Assembly (NCBI GenBank): GCA_013214885.1
Contig: JABSRS010000038.1
Location: forward strand, 1 to 15,404
DNA from: Gammaproteobacteria bacterium
Lineage (GTDB): Bacteria; Pseudomonadota; Gammaproteobacteria; Enterobacterales; Psychrobiaceae
DNA length: 15,404 bases
Direction of reading: 5' to 3'
Under the pieces are notes generated by a model. The model had not been told where the DNA came from and made no database searches. It worked only from the letters and a program-made list of their open reading frames with translations. Below, one piece after another: positions 1-6,269 of the stretch. The position numbers and the translations under genes were made by a program. Position 1 is the stretch's first letter. Each line of letters starts with the position of its first letter.

Positions 1-1
1 G

Positions 2-610
2 TGGCGTAATCTCAGCTTCTTTGCGATATGCATAATTGGTTTCGCCAGGTGATGATAAAATACCGCCGCCAATTATCCGTAGTCCATCATGACTTTTGAC
101 TAAACCAAACTCTACGGTGAACCAGTACAGACGCGCTAAATATACCCGTTCCTGTTTGGTTGCTTGCAGCCCTAGCTTGCCATAATGTTCGGTAAACGCG
201 GCAAAATGGGGATTGGTTAGCATCGCACAATGGCCAAATATTTCATGGAAAATATCGGGTTCTTGCAAATAATCAATTTCTTCGCGACTTCGAATAAAAG
301 TAGCGACGGGGAATTTCTTGTTAGCCAGTAGATTAAAGAATTGCTCAAATCCTATTAATGCAGGAACGGGTGCAGTTTCCCATCCTGTGGCCGCGCGCAA
401 TACGACATTTAGTTCTTCAAGTTGCGGCACCCGGTCCATTGGCAGGTTAAGGCGCTGCAAGCCGTCGAGAAATTCGACACAAGCCGTGTCATCTATCCAC
501 GACATTTGTCTGGTTATAAGTTCTGACCATACTTTGTTTTCTTCATCGCTATAATGGATAAAGCCAGTTTGATCAGCTTGTTTGGCAGTGTATTTGGTAC
601 CTTTTGCCAT
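2..610 (-). CDS. phhA: Phenylalanine 4-monooxygenase, N-terminal part (cut by window edge)
   Basis: Hydroxylates phenylalanine to tyrosine in the cytoplasm using tetrahydrobiopterin, O2 and a mononuclear iron; this is the entry to phenylalanine catabolism. The reading frame is open from the start at 610 to the left edge and gives 203 residues; bacterial PhhA is usually about 260-275, so roughly 60-70 C-terminal residues are missing only because the window ends. The iron-binding signature HEIFGHC lies at residues 122-128, giving His122 and His127, with Glu167 in FTVEFGL as the expected third ligand. The stretch IIGGGILSSPGE near residues 179-190 is also typical of the family. The start ATG follows GAGGTG at good Shine-Dalgarno spacing. 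The gene is transcribed leftward, so phhB (pterin dehydratase), its common partner, would lie outside the window if present. Identification is firm. Confidence 0.95.
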   Translation of the reverse strand, partial: MAKGTKYTAKQADQTGFIHYSDEENKVWSELITRQMSWIDDTACVEFLDGLQRLNLPMDRVPQLEELNVVLRAATGWETAPVPALIGFEQFFNLLANKKFPVATFIRSREEIDYLQEPDIFHEIFGHCAMLTNPHFAAFTEHYGKLGLQATKQERVYLARLYWFTVEFGLVKSHDGLRIIGGGILSSPGETNYAYRKEAEITP

Positions 611-699
611 CGTTTACACCTCATATTGTTATTATTATTTTTCAATAATATTAACCACAATAAAGGATAAATATCAGCTTAGACAAGGACATTTGTTGC

Positions 700-725
700 T
701 GTAAAGACGTAGCGTTAAATTTACA
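700..725. promoter_or_regulatory. Possible TyrR/PhhR half-sites upstream of phhA
   Basis: TGTAAA (700-705) and TTTACA (720-725) are the two perfect arms of the TyrR consensus TGTAAA-N6-TTTACA, but they are separated by 14 bases instead of 6. They may be two weak overlapping boxes, each with one good arm. They lie 90-115 bases upstream of the phhA start. TyrR/PhhR control of phhA is known in other gammaproteobacteria; binding here is inference. Confidence 0.3.
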
Positions 726-742
726 ATACGATGAAACGCAAC

Positions 743-767
743 AAAGCCAGTGACTTACACTGGCTTT
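743..767 (-). terminator. Hairpin downstream of the small membrane protein gene
   Basis: A perfect 10-bp stem AAAGCCAGTG/CACTGGCTTT with a 5-base loop sits 27 bases past the stop codon of the gene at 795-932. Read leftward, it is followed by TTTGTTGCG, a poor U-tract, so termination may be partial. It separates that gene from the phhA promoter region. Confidence 0.6.
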
Positions 768-794
768 TCGGATTTATATCGACAACTTTTTTAA

Positions 795-932
795 TTAATC
801 GTCAGTATGATCATTCATTAAGTTGGTCGTGGCATAGTAAATCATAAAAATGGCAATCCCAACCATCACGCTTAGTCCAATCATTGTACCCAAAGCAGCA
901 TCATTGTTTAATACAAACTCAACCCAATCCAT
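795..932 (-). CDS. Small single-pass membrane protein (45 aa), possibly DUF3149-like
   Basis: A 46-codon frame starts MDWVEFVLNNDAALG and ends NDHTDD. Residues 14-34 are a continuous hydrophobic span (LGTMIGLSVMVGIAIFMIYYA), flanked by a short acidic N-terminus and an acidic, asparagine-rich tail, so it should be an inner-membrane peptide with one helix. The ATG is preceded by TAGGA six bases away, a credible ribosome binding site. A hairpin follows the stop, and an FNR-like site and a -10 box lie upstream, so it looks like a complete one-gene transcription unit. Length and layout recall the short proteobacterial DUF3149 proteins, but I cannot confirm the family by eye. Small membrane proteins of this type often act as accessory subunits of respiratory or transport complexes; no such partner is visible here and function is unknown. 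Confidence 0.7.
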   Translation of the reverse strand: MDWVEFVLNNDAALGTMIGLSVMVGIAIFMIYYATTNLMNDHTDD

Positions 933-964
933 GACAAATCCTATTATTTATTTTGATTGAATTA

Positions 965-1005
965 ATCATAATAAATTGACCAAAAAAAATACTGATCACG
1001 ATCAA
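965..1005 (-). promoter_or_regulatory. FNR/EtrA-like site and -10 box ahead of the small membrane protein gene
   Basis: CTGAT-CACG-ATCAA at 992-1005 matches the FNR consensus TTGAT-N4-ATCAA at 9 of 10 positions. On the minus strand, TATGAT (complement of 965-970) is a good -10 box and would start transcription near 958. That puts the dyad centre (998.5) about 40 bases upstream, the usual place for a class II FNR-activated promoter. The overlapping TATTAT at 968-973 is an alternative -10. The same dyad followed by eight T residues on the minus strand could instead act as a weak terminator for the gene ending at 1017. Confidence 0.5.
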
Positions 1006-1016
1006 TTTTTCAATCT

Positions 1017-2201
1017 TTAAGTTGCCTTCGATAACGCTTGGTCAAGGTCGGCAATTAAATCATCACAGTGCTCTAAGCCAACTGAAATCCTAATTAAGTT
1101 ATCTGAAATCCCCGCTTTCGCTCTTGCCTCGGGTGTATAAGGCGAATGAGTCATTGATGCTGGGTGCTGGATAAGCGATTCAGCATCACCAAGGCTAACG
1201 GCTATTTTGAACAATGAAAGCTGATTAATAAAGGCTAATGACTGGGCATAATCACCTTCAATTTCAAACGCGACAACCCCACCTGCAGCTTTCATCTGGG
1301 TGCCGATAAAGTGATGTGCGGGGTGATCGGGTAATCCAGGGTAGAAAACCTTGGCCACGCGAGAGTCTTGAGCTAAATACTCAGCCAACTTTTGGGCATT
1401 GTCACAATGGCGATCCATTCTAATGGCCAACGTTTTAATCCCGCGTAATATTAACCAGGCATCATGTGGGCTAATGGTCGCCCCCATATCTTTCAACGTG
1501 GTCAGTTTGATATTTTCAATTTGCTCGAAACTACCGCAAATAATACCGGCAATAACATCGCCGTGACCATTGAGGTATTTGGTCGCACTATGGATCACAA
1601 TATCGATATCAAAGTCTTTTGGTCGCTGTAAGTACGGAGTCAAAAATGTATTGTCGACCACTGATACTAAGTTATTGGCGCGAGAAAACTTGCCAATCCA
1701 AGCTAAGTCAAACACGTCTAAATTTGGATTAACGGGTGTTTCTAGAAATATCACTTTAGTATTAGGCTGCAACGCACGCTCTATTGCATGATGATCAGAC
1801 ATATCCACTAAGGTTGTCTCAATCCCATAACGCCCAAATTGTTCGGTCAGTAAAGAGTAAGTACAGCCATAAACGGCATTGGCGGCAATAATATGATCGC
1901 CGCACTGGAGGTTAGCCATTAACGTTGCTGCAACGGCTCCCATCCCGGTCGCTGTCGCCGCTGCATCGTCCATATTCTCAAGAACTGCTAATCGTTGCTC
2001 TAACTGCCTAGTCGTCGGATTGCCAAGACGAGTGTAAATATAACCAGGTTCTTCCCCCGCAAAGCGCCGTCCTCCCTGCTCTGCCGTTTCAAAAACAAAG
2101 GTCGAAGTTTGATATAACGGCGTACTTAGACAGCCGTATTGCTGATCTGGATTGTCACCAGCGTGGATTACTTGTGTTTCAAAATGGCTAGATTGGGTCA
2201 T
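1017..2201 (-). CDS. megL: L-methionine gamma-lyase (PLP-dependent)
   Basis: Splits methionine into methanethiol, 2-oxobutyrate and ammonia in the cytoplasm; it belongs to the Cys/Met-metabolism fold-type I PLP enzymes. The 394 residues match the usual length. The PLP lysine is K208 in SATKYLNGHGD; Y56 and R58 (phosphate contacts from the neighbouring subunit), Y111 and D183 are present. C113 in the motif YGCT corresponds to Cys116 of Pseudomonas putida methionine gamma-lyase, with a constant offset of three residues, and K237-D238-M239 matches Lys240-Asp241-Met242. This cysteine and KDM combination distinguishes the lyase from cystathionine gamma-synthase and beta-lyase, which are the main alternatives. 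The start has AAAGGAAT as ribosome binding site. It appears to be a single-gene unit. Homocysteine or cysteine could be additional substrates. Confidence 0.9.
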   Translation of the reverse strand: MTQSSHFETQVIHAGDNPDQQYGCLSTPLYQTSTFVFETAEQGGRRFAGEEPGYIYTRLGNPTTRQLEQRLAVLENMDDAAATATGMGAVAATLMANLQCGDHIIAANAVYGCTYSLLTEQFGRYGIETTLVDMSDHHAIERALQPNTKVIFLETPVNPNLDVFDLAWIGKFSRANNLVSVVDNTFLTPYLQRPKDFDIDIVIHSATKYLNGHGDVIAGIICGSFEQIENIKLTTLKDMGATISPHDAWLILRGIKTLAIRMDRHCDNAQKLAEYLAQDSRVAKVFYPGLPDHPAHHFIGTQMKAAGGVVAFEIEGDYAQSLAFINQLSLFKIAVSLGDAESLIQHPASMTHSPYTPEARAKAGISDNLIRISVGLEHCDDLIADLDQALSKAT

Positions 2202-2234
2202 CGTGATTCCTTTATTGTTTTTATTATTGGCTTA

Positions 2235-2263
2235 AATCTAAGCTTACAACTCTATTTTCGCAA
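2235..2263 (-). promoter_or_regulatory. Candidate sigma-70 promoter of megL
   Basis: On the minus strand TTGCGA (2258-2263), a 17-base spacer and TAGATT (2235-2240) form a moderate sigma-70 promoter, four matches of six in each box. It would start transcription near 2228, about 27 bases before the coding start. The imperfect boxes fit a promoter that needs an activator. Confidence 0.4.
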
Positions 2264-2293
2264 TAGGTGACAACAAAGGGACACTAAATCTGC

Positions 2294-2311
2294 TGTAACA
2301 ATTATTTTACA
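2294..2311. promoter_or_regulatory. TyrR-like box upstream of megL
   Basis: TGTAAC-AATTAT-TTTACA matches the TyrR consensus TGTAAA-N6-TTTACA at 11 of 12 defined positions. Its centre is about 75 bases upstream of the start site predicted from the TTGCGA/TAGATT promoter, where TyrR commonly activates. A second dyad, ATTTTAC-ATCC-GTAAAAT (2304-2321), overlaps its right arm. Binding by TyrR is inferred, since the consensus is AT-rich and chance matches occur. Confidence 0.45.
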
Positions 2312-2340
2312 TCCGTAAAATTTATCAAACTCCAGACGTC

Positions 2341-2365
2341 AAAAAGCCCGCAGAGCGGGCTTTTT
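2341..2365 (-). terminator. Rho-independent terminator of the rpsP-rimM-trmD-rplS operon
   Basis: A perfect 11-bp stem AAAAAGCCCGC/GCGGGCTTTTT with a three-base loop (AGA) lies 36 bases after the rplS stop. The GC-rich core and T5 run on both strands make it a strong, possibly bidirectional terminator; only leftward transcription arrives here. Confidence 0.92.
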
Positions 2366-2401
2366 GATTGCTTTTCTAATCTTGGGTAGGAAAGTGGTCG
2401 C

Positions 2402-2758
2402 TTATCGCTTAGCCAATTTCTCTTTAATACGTGCAGCACGACCTGAAAGGTCACGAAGATAGTAAAGCTTAGCTTTACGGACTAGGCCGCGACGCTTAAC
2501 TGTAACACTATCAACAAGAGGGCTGTGAGTTTGGAAAACACGCTCAACACCTTCGCCACTAGAAATCTTACGTACGGTAAACGCAGAGTGTAAACCACGG
2601 CTACGAACAGCGATTACAACGCCTTCGTAAGCCTGTAGACGAGTACGCTCGCCTTCAACAACACGTACCTGAACAACAACAGTGTCGCCCGGTGCGAAGC
2701 TTGGAAGATCTTGCTTTAGCTGTGCATCTTCGATTGCTTGAATAATTGGATTTTTCAT
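2402..2758 (-). CDS. rplS: 50S ribosomal protein L19
   Basis: Structural protein of the large ribosomal subunit at the interface with the 30S subunit. The 118-residue product is close to the 115 residues in E. coli. Typical family blocks are visible: the N-terminal helix ending before [13 protein letters not shown] (residues 21-33), the SH3-like barrel with [11 protein letters not shown], and the C-terminal basic segment [20 protein letters not shown]. It is the last gene of the operon, 32 bases after trmD, with its own AGGATGAGAG ribosome binding site, and the strong terminator follows it. Confidence 0.98.
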   Translation of the reverse strand: MKNPIIQAIEDAQLKQDLPSFAPGDTVVVQVRVVEGERTRLQAYEGVVIAVRSRGLHSAFTVRKISSGEGVERVFQTHSPLVDSVTVKRRGLVRKAKLYYLRDLSGRAARIKEKLAKR

Positions 2759-2790
2759 AATTCTCTCATCCTAGATTATACTGAACTCTT

Positions 2791-3531
2791 CTAACTATTG
2801 TTTTTTTCAACAACATTGGCAAGCATGATAGCTTGCTCGTCAGTCAGAGCTAGGTTATCGATTAAATCGGGTCGACGTTTATAAGTTCTCTCAATTGATT
2901 GCTCTAAACGCCAACGTCTTATTTTTTCATGATTACCGCTTAATAGAACCGCAGGAACTGTCATGCCATTTAACTTTTCAGGGCGAGTATAATGCGGGCA
3001 ATCTAACAAACCATCGGCAAACGAGTCTTGCTCGGCTGATGCTTGTTTACCCAATACTCCGGGAACAAAACGAGACACTGCATCAATCAATGTCATCGCG
3101 GGAAGTTCCCCCCCACTTAATACATAATCACCAATAGACCATTCTTCATCGACCAGCGTCTCAATGATCCGCTCGTCTACTCCTTCGTAGCGACCACAAA
3201 TAAGAATTAACTTCTCATTTGTTGCCAGCTCTTCAACTCCAGTTTGGTCTAAACGACGTCCCTGGGGCGATAAGTAAATGACCTTTGCGCCGTCACCAGC
3301 CGCAGCCTTAGCTGCGTTGATAGCGTCACTTAATGGCTGCACCATCATTAACATCCCAGGACCACCGCCATAAGGACGATCATCAACTGTACGATGTTTA
3401 TCTTGGGTGAAATCACGAGGATTCCAACATTGCAAATGTATTAAGCCATTTTTAACAGCTCGACCCGTTACTCCCTGATCTGTAATAGCTTTAAACATGT
3501 CAGGAAATAAAGTAATAATTCCTAACCACAT
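2791..3531 (-). CDS. trmD: tRNA (guanine-37-N1)-methyltransferase
   Basis: Transfers a methyl group from S-adenosylmethionine to N1 of guanosine 37, next to the anticodon of tRNAs reading CCN, CUN and CGG, which prevents +1 frameshifting. The 246-residue product is near the usual 240-255. SPOUT-family landmarks are present: [33 protein letters not shown] and the knot segment [13 protein letters not shown], followed by [13 protein letters not shown], which carries the catalytic aspartate and the substrate-recognition loop. The start ATG follows GGAGTAGG. Its position between rimM (15-base gap) and rplS is the standard gammaproteobacterial order. Confidence 0.98.
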   Translation of the reverse strand: MWLGIITLFPDMFKAITDQGVTGRAVKNGLIHLQCWNPRDFTQDKHRTVDDRPYGGGPGMLMMVQPLSDAINAAKAAAGDGAKVIYLSPQGRRLDQTGVEELATNEKLILICGRYEGVDERIIETLVDEEWSIGDYVLSGGELPAMTLIDAVSRFVPGVLGKQASAEQDSFADGLLDCPHYTRPEKLNGMTVPAVLLSGNHEKIRRWRLEQSIERTYKRRPDLIDNLALTDEQAIMLANVVEKNNS

Positions 3532-3546
3532 ATTACCTACTCCAAA

Positions 3547-4080
3547 TCAGAAATCAGGATCCCAGTCCACTTCGATTACACGAGTGTCGCGATTAATATT
3601 AATAACCACTTGCCCGTCTACTAAAGGGATTAATCTTTCTTTTTTACCAAACGCGTCGCGAATATTCGCTTTTACTTGAAGTACGTCGTTAGAACCAGTT
3701 TCCATAAGAGCATCTACATGCCCCATGTTATAACCTTTAGTGTTCTTAACTTCCATACCAATCAGTTCACGCCAGTAGAAGTCATTATCATCAAGCTCTA
3801 CAAGTTGATCTGGCTTAACTGCGATTTTACAACTGGTCAAACGCACTGCGTCATCCCGGCCACTACACTCAGCTAACCTTGCTACAACCCCTTTGCCATG
3901 AGGACGCCATTCGGCGACTTCCACTTCTTGCCATTCCCCAGCTACTTCAAGTAACCAAGGTGAGTATTCAAAAATACTCAAAGGCGAGTCGGTGTAGGTA
4001 GTAATTTTCACCCAACCTTTTATACCATAAGGTGCACCAATGCAGCCTAATAGTACATTTTCGCTGGAGTTACTCATCAA
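3547..4080 (-). CDS. rimM: Ribosome maturation factor RimM
   Basis: Assists assembly of the 30S head by binding ribosomal protein S19 before mature 16S rRNA forms. The 177 residues match the family length (182 in E. coli). The N-terminal RimM barrel begins VLLGCIGAPYGIKGWVKI (from about residue 9), and the PRC-type barrel includes FYWRELIGMEV and ETGSNDVLQV, ending WDPDF. Two ATGs stand in tandem at the start; AAGGG lies six bases before the first and nine before the second, so either may be used, and the first is given. The gap to rpsP is six bases. Confidence 0.97.
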   Translation of the reverse strand: MMSNSSENVLLGCIGAPYGIKGWVKITTYTDSPLSIFEYSPWLLEVAGEWQEVEVAEWRPHGKGVVARLAECSGRDDAVRLTSCKIAVKPDQLVELDDNDFYWRELIGMEVKNTKGYNMGHVDALMETGSNDVLQVKANIRDAFGKKERLIPLVDGQVVININRDTRVIEVDWDPDF

Positions 4081-4086
4081 ATACCC

Positions 4087-4335
4087 TTACGCAGCTTTAC
4101 GCGCGTCTTTAATTAATTTTGCTACACGGTCAGTAGTTTGAGCGCCTAGACCAATCCAGTGATCAACACGGTCAAGATCAAGACGTAAAGTCTCTTCTTG
4201 GCCACGAGCCAATGGGTTGAAAAAGCCAACTTTCTCAATATAACGGCCGTCACGTGCGCGACGACTATCTGCTACTACTACCTGGTAGAATGGACGCTTC
4301 TTAGCGCCACCACGTGCCAAACGAATGGTTACCAT
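4087..4335 (-). CDS. rpsP: 30S ribosomal protein S16
   Basis: Structural and assembly protein of the small ribosomal subunit. The 82-residue product equals the E. coli length and opens with the classic [20 protein letters not shown] block, followed by [19 protein letters not shown]. The ribosome binding site is AGAGGAATC upstream of the ATG. First gene of the operon with rimM, trmD and rplS. Confidence 0.98.
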   Translation of the reverse strand: MVTIRLARGGAKKRPFYQVVVADSRRARDGRYIEKVGFFNPLARGQEETLRLDLDRVDHWIGLGAQTTDRVAKLIKDARKAA

Positions 4336-4423
4336 AGGTAAAGATTCCTCTAATGTTTCTGGTGATTAACCAGAGTGTTATCTAAATGTTTTCACAACCT
4401 AAACTTTTTAATTACTACAATGT

Positions 4424-4451
4424 TATCTAAAGCAGTTAAAGAGTAGGTCAA
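4424..4451 (-). promoter_or_regulatory. Candidate sigma-70 promoter of the rpsP operon
   Basis: On the minus strand TTGACC (4446-4451), five of six matches to -35, is followed after 16 bases by TAGATA (4424-4429), a fair -10 box. Transcription would start near 4417, leaving a leader of about 80 bases. It lies downstream of the ffh terminator, so the ribosomal operon can be expressed independently of ffh. Confidence 0.5.
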
Positions 4452-4593
4452 TATCGAACGCACCCAGATTAGAAAGCCCGCAAATTTTACGCTAATTTGA
4501 AGTCAATGCAACGCCTAAGTGACTATTTGTTTCACATTTTGGGGTTTAATTGCAAAAAATGCGTTATGTATATCAATTAAGCCCCCTAAAAAC

Positions 4594-4624
4594 AAAAAGG
4601 CAATGAAAAATCATTGGCTTTTTT
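4594..4624 (-). terminator. Hairpin terminator of ffh
   Basis: The arms AAAAAGGCAATG and CATTGGCTTTTT pair around a short AT loop with a single G-G mismatch. Read leftward it is followed by CTTTTTGTTTTTAG. It starts 16 bases after the ffh stop codon, so it fits a rho-independent terminator of moderate strength. Confidence 0.75.
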
Positions 4625-4640
4625 ATTTGATTAACGAGTT

Positions 4641-6050
4641 TTATCGACGGGGTAAACCACCCATTCCGCCCATACCACCCATACCACCCATGCCGCCCAT
4701 TCCTGGAGGCATCATTCCTTTCATGCCGCGCATCATTTTTTGCATCCCGCCCTTGCCTGACATTTTTTTCATCATTTTTTGCATTTGGGTAAATTGCTTA
4801 AGTAACTTATTTACTTCTTGAATTTGAACGCCTGCGCCAGCAGCGATGCGGCGTTTGCGTGAACCTTTAATAATGTCTGGACGTGTACGCTCGCCTGGGG
4901 TCATTGATGAAATAATGGCTTCCATTCGAACCGTCATTTTATCGTCCATCTGGTTTTTAACTGCGTCTGGTACTTGACCCATACCTGGCATTTTGTCCAT
5001 TAGGCCCATCATTCCGCCCATGTTACGCATTTGTTCTAATTGATCCCGAAAATCTTCAAGGTCAAATCCTTTACCTTTTTTGAGTTTCTTGGCTAGTTTT
5101 TCCGCTTTGGTTTTATCAACCTTGCGTTCAACTTCTTCAATTAGCGAAAGAACATCACCCATCCCAAGGATACGTGACGCCATGCGATCAGGGTGGAAAG
5201 GTTCTAACGCATCAACTTTTTCACCAACACCAATAAATTTAATTGGCTTGCCAGTGATTGAGCGAATCGATAGTGCAGCACCACCTCGAGCATCACCATC
5301 GGTTTTAGTTAAGATAATACCAGTTAGTGGCAAGGTATCATTAAAGGCCTTAGCGGTGTTGGCAGCATCTTGCCCGGTCATGGCGTCAACCACGAATAAT
5401 GTTTCGATTGGATTAACCGCTTTATGCAGCGCGACAATCTCGTCCATCATGGCGGTATCGACGTGTAAGCGACCCGCGGTATCGACAATCACGACATCAG
5501 CGAATGCTTTTTTAGCATGGGCAATAGCACCATTAACGATATCAATTGGGTTTTGCGAAATGTCTGACGGGAAAAAGTCTACCTCTACTTCAGTAGCAAG
5601 TGTTTCAAGCTGTTTAATCGCCGCAGGGCGGTAAACATCGGCACTAACCACCACGACTGATTTCTTTTCACGTTCACGTAAAAACTTAGCTAGCTTAGCT
5701 ACACTGGTGGTTTTACCCGCACCTTGTAAACCAGCCATCATAATCACTGCTGGCGGTTGAGCGTTTAAGTTAAGAACTTCATTAACTTCACCCATGGCGA
5801 ATTCAAGTTCTTTTTGAACAATCTTAACAAAGGCTTGACCTGGACTTAGGCTTTTAGTGACTTCGGTGCCTACTGCACGCTCTTTTACCTTGGCAATGAA
5901 CTCGCGTACCACAGGTAAGGCAACATCAGCCTCTAATAACGCCATACGTACTTCGCGTAGCGTCTCTTTAATATTGTCGTCAGTTAGTCTGCCGCGACCA
6001 CTGATATTCTTGAGTGTTTTGGATAATCGATCGGTGAGGTTCTCAAACAT
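4641..6050 (-). CDS. ffh: Signal recognition particle GTPase Ffh
   Basis: With 4.5S RNA forms the bacterial SRP, which binds hydrophobic nascent chains and delivers ribosomes to FtsY at the membrane. From MFENLTDRLS the protein is 469 residues (E. coli 453). The N-domain is followed by the GTPase with GLQGAGKTT at 107-115, DTAGR at 190-194 and TKTDGDARGG at 248-257; the M-domain from about 325 is rich in methionine and contains GSRKRRIAAGAG for RNA binding. An in-frame ATG at 6104 would add 18 residues, but it lies inside the predicted -10 box, and MFENL is the family start, so 6050 is preferred. No strong Shine-Dalgarno is seen. The tail ends in repeated Gly-Gly-Met encoded by a 9-base tandem repeat. 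Order ffh-rpsP-rimM-trmD-rplS is conserved. Confidence 0.97.
   Translation of the reverse strand: MFENLTDRLSKTLKNISGRGRLTDDNIKETLREVRMALLEADVALPVVREFIAKVKERAVGTEVTKSLSPGQAFVKIVQKELEFAMGEVNEVLNLNAQPPAVIMMAGLQGAGKTTSVAKLAKFLREREKKSVVVVSADVYRPAAIKQLETLATEVEVDFFPSDISQNPIDIVNGAIAHAKKAFADVVIVDTAGRLHVDTAMMDEIVALHKAVNPIETLFVVDAMTGQDAANTAKAFNDTLPLTGIILTKTDGDARGGAALSIRSITGKPIKFIGVGEKVDALEPFHPDRMASRILGMGDVLSLIEEVERKVDKTKAEKLAKKLKKGKGFDLEDFRDQLEQMRNMGGMMGLMDKMPGMGQVPDAVKNQMDDKMTVRMEAIISSMTPGERTRPDIIKGSRKRRIAAGAGVQIQEVNKLLKQFTQMQKMMKKMSGKGGMQKMMRGMKGMMPPGMGGMGGMGGMGGMGGLPRR
4660..4704. repeat. 9-base tandem repeat in the 3' end of ffh
   Basis: Five adjacent copies of a unit CCCATNCCN (CCCATTCCG, CCCATACCA twice, CCCATGCCG, CCCATTCCT) encode the Gly-Met-Gly repeats near the C-terminus of Ffh. 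Two neighbouring units are identical. Copy changes would stay in frame. Confidence 0.9.
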
Positions 6051-6102
6051 AGTAAAAACAGACCACTTATATATAATTAAAAGAGATAATAAAATTCTTG
6101 TC

Positions 6103-6131
6103 ATTATAACCTAACGTAATCGAAATGTGCC
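6103..6131 (-). promoter_or_regulatory. Candidate promoter of ffh
   Basis: On the minus strand a perfect TATAAT (complement of 6103-6108) is preceded at 17 bases by GGCACA, which keeps only the ACA half of the -35 consensus. Transcription would start near 6096, excluding the upstream ATG at 6104 and supporting the MFENL start at 6050. Confidence 0.5.
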
Positions 6132-6218
6132 AGCATCATAAAAATAAATCAAAAATAATACTTAGGGTCATTAAACCCCAATATCTAAGAGCAATTCAAT
6201 ACATCACGGTACACCAAT

Positions 6219-6248
6219 GTAAAGGTAAGTAAAGGTATGTAAATAAGC
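6219..6248. repeat. Three imperfect 10-base direct repeats upstream of the RND adaptor gene
   Basis: GTAAAGGTAA, GTAAAGGTAT and GTAAATAAGC follow each other at exact 10-base spacing, about one helical turn, 22 bases before the chosen adaptor start. They could be an operator facing one side of the helix or part of the leader; no regulator gene is adjacent. Confidence 0.45.
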
Positions 6249-6269
6249 AGTTGTTCTTACACACTATTG

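Larger units (their letters stand above)
4336..4640. other. Intergenic region between rpsP and ffh
   Basis: This 305-base stretch holds no credible gene. It contains the rpsP promoter and a roughly 80-base leader at 4336-4451 and the ffh terminator at 4594-4624. A small inverted repeat CAAATT/AATTTG lies near 4480-4500, just upstream of the promoter. I see nothing else. Confidence 0.7.

Noticed and set aside
1017..2201. Cystathionine gamma-synthase (metB) as identity of the PLP enzyme
   Set aside because: The active-site cysteine C113 and the K-D-M motif at 237-239 are those of methionine gamma-lyase.
2255..2275. TTGTCACCTATTGC on the minus strand as a sigma-54 promoter for megL
   Set aside because: The distance between the GG-like and GC elements is short by two bases and the first element lacks GG.
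2334..2341. AGACGTCA upstream of megL, seven of eight matches to a met box
   Set aside because: The neighbouring octamers do not match, and MetJ needs at least two tandem boxes; it also abuts the rplS terminator rather than the megL promoter.
5080..5634. Long plus-strand open frame inside ffh
   Set aside because: Antisense shadow of a conserved coding gene, with no ribosome binding site and a composition explained by the ffh codons.
6051..6104. Longer Ffh start adding 18 residues
   Set aside because: The ATG lies inside a perfect TATAAT box, the added residues are not Ffh-like, and MFENL is the family start.
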